A stretch of DNA of 64,000 nucleotides. Origin: Phocoena phocoena. Taxonomy: Eukaryota; Chordata; Mammalia; Artiodactyla; Phocoenidae. The notes under the pieces are model-generated. The model was not told where the DNA came from and did no database searches. It saw nothing but the letters and a program-made list of their open reading frames with translations. Shown piece after piece: positions 56,807 to 64,000 of this stretch (position 1 is the first letter of the stretch; the number at the start of each line of letters is the position of its first letter). The stretch lies in the NCBI RefSeq assembly GCF_963924675.1, contig NC_089239.1, positions 485,001 to 549,000 of the forward strand, written 5' to 3'. Position numbers and translations under genes: made by a program.

Positions 56807-57552
56807 AAGGGGAGCAGAATACACCACCCCAAAATATGCCCATTTGACAAAAGGATTATTTTGGGCTGATTAATTTAAGAAACAGCAGACCCAGGAGAAT
56901 CTTTCAAAACCAAGTAGAAAATGCCCTTTTAGTAGGTAAATTTACATTTATTAAGGATATCTCCACTTGTAAGGGTATGTCCCTCTCTGGACAAGGAATT
57001 GAATGATGACTAAATATCAAGAAAAGCTTGTTGGGCCTTCCCTGCTAGTCCAGTGGTTAACACCGCATGTTCCCAACGCAGGGGACCAGGGTTCAATCCC
57101 TGGTCAGGAAACTAGATCCCGCATGCTGCAATTAAGAGCCCGCATGCCGCAACTAAAGATTCCACAGGCCGCAACTAAGATCCGGTGCAGCCAAATAAAT
57201 AAATGTTTTTTTTTTTTTTTTTAAAGCTTGTCAATGAAATAGACCTGGATGTAAATCTGTGTAACAACCTTACCCTTGTCTACTGGGCTTTGCCTAATAA
57301 CATCCCTTAAATGGCTGCCTCCATTCCCTAACATCTTTTTTTTGTTCTCAGCAGAAGTATTTAAGGTAACGGCTTGGGCCATTTCAGGGAGTGACTCAGT
57401 TTTCCTGGGTATCTTTCAAGTATACAGGAGGTACGCATGGTATATATTAAACTTCTGATTGTTTTCTCCAGTTCGTCTCTTTTTCATTACAAGGGGGATC
57501 TCAATAAAGAACATAGAAGTGTAGAGGGAAAATTATTTTTCCTCTCATATAC
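56807..57552 (+). mobile_element. Solo LTR (endogenous retrovirus-type), carrying a SINE
   Basis: Begins TGTCAAGGGGAGC and contains CCACCCCAAAATATGCCC, a TAAGGGTATGTCCCTCTC block, GCAGAAGTATTTAAGG, CTTGGGCCATTTCAGGGAG and, at the end, GAGGGAAAATTATTTTTCCT with a CATATACA terminus. Structure and insertion into an old LINE-1 fit a solo LTR. No internal retroviral genes are present. The exact family is not certain. A SINE at 57032-57222 interrupts it. An ATAAA motif upstream of the end could be its poly-A signal. Confidence 0.65.
57032..57222 (+). mobile_element. CHR-type tRNA-derived SINE (short form)
   Basis: Starts GGGCCTTCCCTGCTAGTCCA with an A box at AGTCCAGTGGTT and a perfect B box GGTTCAATCCC (57090). 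The body carries repeated CCGCATGC(T/C)GCAA(C/T)T units and a CCAAATAAATAAATG tail. The 9-bp duplication AAAGCTTGT flanks it at 57023-57031 and 57223-57231. Transcribed by RNA polymerase III when active; mobilised by LINE-1-like machinery. Confidence 0.95.
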
Positions 57553-57880
57553 ATGCAGTGCAATAGTATTCAGAGATATAAAGGAATGGATCATCAACCC
57601 GTGCCCCCCCCAAAAAATAATACAGGCATCTAACACTTACATTGCTAAGTGAAAGAATCCAGTCTGAAGTGCTACACAGTGTATGACCTCATTTATATGA
57701 CATTTTAGAAAAGGCAAAACTGAAATGGTAAACAGTTTACAGAATATGTGGTTGAAATAGTCCATATGATACTTCAGTGGTGAATACCTGTCACTGCATT
57801 TGGCTATACCCACAGATTTTTACAACCCAACAAGTAATTTACAATCTATTCAAACTTAGCTACTTAGGATATGGGAGTGT
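57553..57880 (+). mobile_element. Decayed old LINE-1 3' fragment, right part
   Basis: Continues the LINE-1 interrupted at 56806: ACTTACATTGCTAAGTGAAAG, CAGTGTATGACCTCATTTATA, TGACATTTTAGAAAAGGCAAA match LINE-1 3' region order. The end is indistinct. Confidence 0.7.
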
Positions 57881-59160
57881 CAAAAACTGGGATACAGAAT
57901 GTAACAAAGAATCTAATTGATTCAGAAATGTATGAAAAAACTCACAGTTGGTAGTGGGACAAATAGGCTGACCTAAGTTAACTTTGGAAATGTACAGAAT
58001 CTTTAGGCCAAAGACAAAATGTGCCATACATACACAGTGGACTCTATGTTCTTTCCCATGAGGGGCAGCAGCTAACAGTACTGAAACTACTATATCAATC
58101 ATCAAATGGAACAAGCACTGAATTTAATAAATGACAAATGGTGGAAGCCAGGTTTCTTACCACTGGAGTTGGATGTTACAGTCAAACAAAGGGAGACGGT
58201 TACAATATCCATGTCATAACAGATCTGCTTGGAGATATCAGTATAAACTATCTTTAGCCTACACACAGTACCACATGGAAATCTTTGTAATTATGTGTAT
58301 ATGCATAGGCTGGGATACATGCATATATTTCTATGTACTGTCAGCTGAGCATATTTAGCTCCCACATGTAAGTTTTTAATACCATTCTCTAATAAAAGGA
58401 ACAAGGGCTCTTTGAACAAAGGGCTGATGGTAGGACTGAGACAGTAAATATGTGAATCAGGATAATCTTAAAATATCAGAAGGTAAAGAAGTACCAAAAA
58501 TTTTTTAAACCCACAAAAGAAAACATATGTAAAATGAAAACAAGAGCAAATGGAAGAAGCTCTCAACAGCCAAAGCAAGAATTAACTAAGCAGTCTAATA
58601 ATGTAGTGCTGGATTATAACCAAAAGTTTACAATAATTATTCACGTGTCCAAACTGGTATAAATAAATTACATAGTTTTTGATGAATGGTGTTAAATAGA
58701 AATCTCCTATGTAGAAAGTTCTAAACAATGTATATAGCAAGTCAGCTGTCCATCAAGGATGTGAAGCTAACCCCTCTCTCCTCAAGTGTGGCTTCTGCAT
58801 TATGACTGCCTCCTACATAAGACACACAGGATGGACATGGGAAAAAATTAACCTCACTGTGGGAAAACCTGACAAACATTACCTCAGCTAGGTGACCAAA
58901 ATTAAGAATATAAGGGAGAAGTTCCCTTAAGAGCCTGTCCTCTTGATATATAGTGAAGAGGAAGCACATCACATCTGTAGTCTGCTTTTTCAACGCCAAG
59001 TCTAACCACGAGAAAACCACCAAGCAAATCCCAGCGCCCGGCAGTCTATACAATACCTGAGCAGCCCTCCTCCACGCTGTCAAGGTCATGGAAACAAGGA
59101 GAATCTGAGCAACTGTCAGAGCCCAGAAGAGACTAAACAGACATGATGACCCCATGTCCT
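57881..59160. other. Unassigned segment with a minus-strand signal-peptide-like frame
   Basis: Mostly unrecognised AT-rich DNA. On the minus strand 58742-59155 (137 codons) opens MGSSCLFSLFWALTVAQILL, a plausible hydrophobic signal sequence. About 33 codons in, the reading CAG/GTATTG offers a splice-donor-like step. Later residues show no domain. Could be a decayed first exon or chance. Confidence 0.25.
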
Positions 59161-61583
59161 CTGAGACCCTGGAACAAGGAAAGGTATAACAAAGGGAACA
59201 TGAATAGAGACTTCAGTTAATAGTAAAGTATCAGTATATTGTTCATTATTTTTCATGATTCTGTAGAAAATTAGACAGGAAAAATTAAACGTCAAAATAA
59301 GAGAAACCTACTGTAACAAACTGGAAATCTAGAGGAAAAGGGGGATTTCTTTGTAAAAACACATTATCAAAATGGACCCTAAATGAAGGAAAACACAAAA
59401 AGGCCAATTAACCACTGAGGAACCTCTTCCCCTACTGGCTATCCTATCACTGTTCCAGGCTTTCCCTCTCCCGGGACAGGGAAGGAGCAGGAACAGAGCT
59501 GTTTGCCAGCTCCGCTAGTTTAGGACCCCACCTAGTGTCTTCACCTACCCCAGCCACGCCTACCCAGTGAGGACACCTGAGGAAGGGTCAGGGATTATTG
59601 ACTCAGATGTATCAACCAGGACTTTTTCTTTTCCCAGTGACTGGACACACTTACGGAAGTAAAATAAATTAGTACTTATTGTAAGGGTAGAAATACATTA
59701 ATACTTACAAGTGGCAAGTTGAAGAATGGGTTTGGACCTGGCAGGTCCAAGGGCTCACACTGTCTCCATGTGACTTTGCTTCTCTCCAAACCTCTGTCCC
59801 GCTCAGTGCCTTTGGGGGACCCCATTCATAGGCACAGACTCTCTCACTGCACTTGGGCCAACAGCAGTTCTAGGCTGACAACCACTCACCATCCATTTTC
59901 CGAGAAATTTTCTCCTTTTCTTGGATTCCAAGAAAGTCATGGTTTTAAATGCCTTTGATCTGGCTTGGGTTGCATTCTCATCCTTGACCGATCACCAGAA
60001 GATGGAAAATGGGACTGGCTAGATGTGGGTTGTAAACCCATCTTCGAGCTGGGTGGAATATGGGGTCATCCTTCTGCAACTGTTTGGACTGGAAGCAGGT
60101 GACATGTGATTCCCAAAGCAAAACTGAGGCACTTGGGCCTGAGAACAGATGCTGGCTGGGAGAAAGCAACAGATTCTATGTCAATGACAGCTCACTGCAC
60201 AGCACGGAATCTGACACAAAAGGAAGAAAGGGGTTCACTTAGGGTCAGGGGCTGCAGTGACTCATCCAGTGCTCTTACTGTCCCTCCCAAAACTGCAAAA
60301 AGTTCTTTCACTTGCTGAAAAGTCAGGATCACTGGTGGTGGTAAACTCAAGTCCTTTCCTTGGACATCAGGTCCTCACATCTCAGAGGCTGGCCCAGAAC
60401 AGCCCATGTGCCCTCAGAAGACACACAGACCTCATTCCTGCCCCTGAGAGGTGGGAGCCCTGAGTTATGCCATCTCCCTGGCCATATTAATTGCCCATCC
60501 CTGAAACACAATACTGCTCCTTTTCCAGTTTCTTCTCTCTCCTTTACTAAGAGGAAGAAACCAAATGCTAGGGTGGTAAGGACACTTGTGCAATGAAGTA
60601 ACGGGAGGCTCGAGAATTACTCCATGCCATGGAACCCATAATTGGCAGGCTGTCCAGAGACCACATGGATGCATATGGCTCTCCAAGACAATGGCAGTGG
60701 CAGTGTAAACCTCACACTGGGAGGTCCAGTTGCTCCCATATCTTTGATTCTTAATGAATATGCATGTCAAAAGTTTCTAATGACGGGAAGGACAGAGGAT
60801 TGCAGGGCCATGGTCTGCTGCATGGGTGTTGCGTCAGGGCCACACTCCAATGTCTAGAGGATTACTACCTCTCTTGGCAGCCTATGAGGCCGTGAGCGGG
60901 AGGCCTTTTTCTCAGCCACATGCATGTTGGTGGTTGAAACTTCTCAAAGGAATGTCTACACTGCCCAGGTAGCTCTTGAATTGCCCAGCATCATGGTCAG
61001 CTCCATAGCTGTACATGAGGGCATGACAATGCCCAGGCTGGACTGAGCTAGAGGACCACAGATGCCTGCCTGGATAGTCAGAGGTCAAGGGCTGTCCTGC
61101 CTGAGACTTGATCATCTATTCATGCCCACTCAGATGGGACAAAGGATGCCTCCAGTGCCAGGAGGGCCCCAGCAGCCCTCAAGAAGGCAGCATCTGGGGG
61201 CTGGCAGGTCACAGCACCCAGTCCCGTATAAATCCACACATGTCCACTGAGTGCCCTCCTGTCTGGGCTGTGCTGGAACCTGGGTCTGCCCAGACAGAGT
61301 AAGGCCAGCATCACCCTTCCCAGGTAGAAGGGCAGAAGGAAACCATGCATGACATCTGACACCCTCCCCAATGCTTGACAGAGGTTGAGTTGGATAAGAA
61401 ACAGTCCTAGAGAAGAACAGACAGTACATTCTTCTCTCAGAGCCCAGGACTGGGGGAAGGGAGGCCAGAAAAACAGTTATTGACCTCAGCTCCCTGACTC
61501 CAGTTTGACCCTGGGCAAGTCCTACCCATTCTGGAGGCTTCTCAGAGAAGGAGAGGGGAGTGTAATGAGGGCCAATTGTGCTT
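59161..61583. other. Unassigned GC-moderate segment, no gene recognised
   Basis: Only short frames (at most about 100 codons) on both strands, none recognisable. The composition is closer to unique DNA than anything else right of 48 kb. No tandem repeat is obvious. Confidence 0.5.
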
Positions 61584-61770
61584 AAACCTAACTCTAACCT
61601 TTACCCTAAGAACCCTAACCTCTAACTGTAACCCCCTAACAACCCTAGCCCCAGACCCCAGACCCTCGCCACTGACCCCTAAACTCTAATCCCTGACCCT
61701 TTAACCACAACCCTCTACCATGACTCTCCAACGATGACCCATAACCCTAAACCGTGACCGCTAAACCCTC
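61584..61770 (+). repeat. Degenerate telomere-like (CCCTAA)n tract
   Basis: About 190 bp dominated by variants of CCCTAA: ACCCTAAG, ACCCTAACC, CCCCTAAC, CCCTAAAC, ACCCTAAACCGTGACC, with almost no G runs. An interstitial telomeric repeat that has decayed, or a minisatellite grown from one. Related in kind, though not obviously in origin, to the 24-bp repeat. Confidence 0.6.
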
Positions 61771-61859
61771 ACACTGACTCAGACCCAGGCAGAAAACCTG
61801 GCCTAGTGGGTGCCGAGGGATGACTGAATGAACTCTCAAATAAACCGAGGAATTAAATC

Positions 61860-62640
61860 TTCCCGACCATGAATTTAGCAATGGTTTCTTAGATTTGACA
61901 GTAAAGCATAAGAAATGAAAGAAAAAAATAGATAAATTGGATTTCCTCAAAATTACAAACCTGTGTGCATCAAAAGAGGCTATCCAGAAAGTAAAAAGAC
62001 AGCCCACAGAATGGAAGACAATATTGGCACATTATATATCTCATAAGACTCTTTACCTAGAATGTACCCAGGACTTTTCCAACTCATCAACAAAAAGACA
62101 AACAATACAATTTTTGAAACAGACAAATAACTTGCATGGACTGCTCTCCAGGCAAGACATACAAATGGTCAACAAGGACATGAAAAGATGTCAAATGTCA
62201 GGAGTCATGATGAAAATGCAAATTAAGGCCACAGTGTGATGCCCCTTCACACACACCAGAATAAAAGTAAATTTTTAAATAAATTTTAAAATATGTAAAT
62301 AAAAATAACAAACGTTGGCAACAATGTAGAGAAATTGGAACCTTTAAAAGTTACTTATGGAGATGTACAATGGTGCAGTCTATGTGTATAAACCTTCAGC
62401 ATTTACTCAAAAATATAATTACCATGTGGTTCAACAACTCCACTCCTAGATATATACCAAAAAACTGGAAAACAGGCATTCAATAAAAAACGTGTACACC
62501 AGTTATTCATAGCAGCACTGTTCACAATAGCCCAGGGTAGGAAAGATTTAAATGTCCATCAGCAGGTAAATGGATAAGCAAAATAAGGTAGATCCATAAG
62601 CTGCATTATTCTGTCATATAAAGGAATAAAGTAAAATTAT
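61860..62640 (+). mobile_element. Decayed LINE-1 ORF2 fragment
   Basis: AATTGGATTTCCTCAAAATTA, GCCCACAGAATGGAAGACAAT, CAGACAAATAACTTGCATGG, CAACTCCACTCCTAGATATA and AATGTCCATCAGCAGGTAAATGG follow ORF2 order near its 3' end. It breaks off at 62640, where a second LINE-1 fragment begins earlier in the ORF. Confidence 0.8.
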
Positions 62641-63192
62641 ACAGCCGCTGTGGAAAACTGTATGGCAGCTCCTCAAAAACATGGAAAATGTATGCTCCCT
62701 TGATTCCACTCCAGGGTGTACACCCAGAATATTAGAAAGCAAGGACTGGAACAGATATCTGTACCCCATATTCATAGCAACATTATTCACAATAGCCAAA
62801 AGGTGGAAGCAACACAACACATCCTTCAACAGATGAATGGATAAGTACAGTGTAGTATATACGCAATGGAATATGATTCAACCTTTAAAACTAAGGTAAT
62901 TCTCACACATGCTACAATGTGGATGAACCTTGAAGTCATTATGCTAAGTGAAACCAGCCAGACAGAAAAAGGACAAACGTTCTATGATTCCACTAGTATG
63001 AGGTATCCAGATAAGTCAAATCCAAAGACAAAGTAGAATAAGGTTGCCAGGGGTTGAGGTGAGTTAGTGTTTAATGGCTACGGCTTCACATGGGGAAAAT
63101 AAAGTTCTGGAGATGGATGGTGAGGATATTTTTACAACAATGTGAATGTACTTAAGGCCATAGAACTATATACTTACAAATGGTTTAAATGG
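62641..63192 (+). mobile_element. Second decayed LINE-1 3' fragment
   Basis: Restarts at CCGCTGTGGAAAACTGTATGG (ORF2 C-terminal region, like 46360), through ATAGCCAAAAGGTGGAAGCAAC, CAGCCAGACAGAAAAAGGACA and a 3' UTR with GTTCTGGAGATGGATGGTGA and AACAATGTGAATGTACTTAA. The order in comparison with 61860 shows two separate insertions placed head to tail. Confidence 0.8.
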
Positions 63193-63528
63193 GGCTTTCC
63201 TCGTGGCACAGTGGTTAAGAATCCACCTGCCAACTGCAGGACACACGGGTTCAAGCGCTGGTCCTGGAAGATCCTGCATGCCGCAGAGCAACTAAGCTTG
63301 TGAGCCACAGCTATTGAGCCCTCGTGCCACAACTACTGAAACCTGTGTGCCTAGAACCCATGCTCCGTAACGAGAGAAGCCACCGCAATGAGGAGCCTGC
63401 ACACGGCAATGAAGAGTAGCCCCCACTGGCCGCAACTAGAGAAAGCCTGCATGCAGCAGCAAAGACCAGACACAGACAAAGAATAGAAAATATTTTTTTA
63501 AAAAGCTTTAAAAAAATGGTTTAAATGG
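63178..63528 (+). mobile_element. CHR SINE, long cetacean-type form, with target duplication
   Basis: Body 63193-63513: GGGCTTTCCTCGTGGCACAGTGG start (A box), GGGTTCAAGCGCTGG (B box), then GCAACTAAGC, GAGCCACAGCTATTGAGCC, CTCGTGCCACAACTACTGA, TGCTCCGTAACGAGAGAAGCC, CCCCACTGGCCGCAACTAGA and an A-rich tail. The perfect 15-bp target duplication AAATGGTTTAAATGG lies at 63178-63192 and 63514-63528. Being inserted in old LINE-1 3' UTR sequence, it is younger than that element. Confidence 0.95.
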
Positions 63529-64000
63529 CAAATGTTATGTGTTTTTAATCACAATGGAAAAAATGAATGAAATAATGATCAATGTTACAATGAGGATAAA
63601 CAGTGAAAACATCCTAAGTGAAAGAAGCCATACAGAAAAACCACCCAGATCATGCTCATCTTGTACACTTTCAATCCAGCAAGGTTTTTAAAGTGAGGAA
63701 AAGCCCTAGTGATGGTTCCAAGAAGAGAAAACTGGATTCGAATAGAAAAATATATTTCCACAAAGCTTGGGCACCTGGTGAAAGTTGAAGCGAGTCTGTG
63801 GATAGGATTATAATGTGGAAACCTTAATTATTCCTCACTTTGGGGTTATGTGCTGGTTCCCTGGGAGAGTGGCCCTCCCACTCTCACAGGGTAAAACAAA
63901 CTGGAGTATTTTGTGATGGTGGAAAACTTTATACTGCTATTTAAAGTCTTTTATACACTTGAAATTTACTAGAAAATAAAGTACTTATCAAAACAACCAT
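63529..64000 (+). mobile_element. Decayed LINE-1 3' UTR, continuing after the SINE
   Basis: CACAATGGAAAAAATGAATG, AGCCATACAGAAAAACCACC, GGTTCCAAGAAGAGAAAACTGG and GGGTTATGTGCTGGTTCCCTGGG run parallel to 47580-48015. Extends to the window end. Confidence 0.65.

Noticed and set aside
56807..57552. A complete endogenous retrovirus around the LTR
   Set aside because: No gag, pol or env coding sequence and no second LTR adjacent; old LINE-1 lies on both sides.
44581..64000. BovB or Bov-A ruminant repeats
   Set aside because: None recognised. SINEs are CHR type and LINEs are L1, which favours a cetacean over a ruminant.

Overview
The window is mammalian nuclear DNA, very probably from a cetacean. 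Evidence: a ~300-bp tRNA-derived SINE of the CHR (cetacean-hippo-ruminant) type at 63193-63513, whose long tail form is what I know from whales and dolphins; a shorter CHR SINE at 57032-57222; and LINE-1 copies with the cetartiodactyl 3' end. I see no bacterial genes, no CRISPR, and no intact host protein-coding gene.

Layout. (1) 1-16623: ribosomal DNA intergenic spacer (IGS), full of long microsatellites and purine/pyrimidine tracts, with two LINE-1 fragments. Its last 1.7 kb is GC-rich and holds a ~288-bp direct repeat, an upstream candidate TTF-1 (Sal box) site and the T0-like Sal box. (2) 16446-16660: the RNA polymerase I promoter, with the start placed at about 16624 by alignment to the remembered human start. 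(3) 16624-18520: the first ~1.9 kb of the 45S 5' external transcribed spacer, including the early-cleavage region and the A0-region block. The ETS breaks off abruptly at about 18520; no 18S follows. (4) 18521-40855: a tandem satellite whose ~592-bp unit is built of 11 diverged ~54-bp subrepeats. It is interrupted by a 5'-truncated LINE-1 (24641-27030) and by a block of a second, 24-bp minisatellite (28496-29830). (5) 40856-44580: a longer array of the same 24-bp minisatellite, with a ~600-660-bp higher-order period. (6) 44581-64000: ordinary AT-richer sequence made largely of nested retrotransposons: a LINE-1 with a 5' inversion, a near full-length but dead LINE-1 inserted into an older LINE-1, an LTR carrying a SINE, decayed LINE-1 ends and a degenerate telomere-like tract.

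Interpretation. The window looks like the edge of a nucleolar organiser: an rDNA array on the left ends inside a truncated transcription unit and passes into a two-component satellite region, then into repeat-rich flank. Transcription of the last unit points into the satellite, so an active promoter would make a chimeric ETS-satellite RNA. The most unusual items are the junction itself, the nested organisation of both satellites, and a complex rearrangement near 37.56-37.95 kb that contains an exact 106-bp inverted copy of minisatellite from 3.8 kb downstream. All family identities come from recalled sequence features, without database searches.
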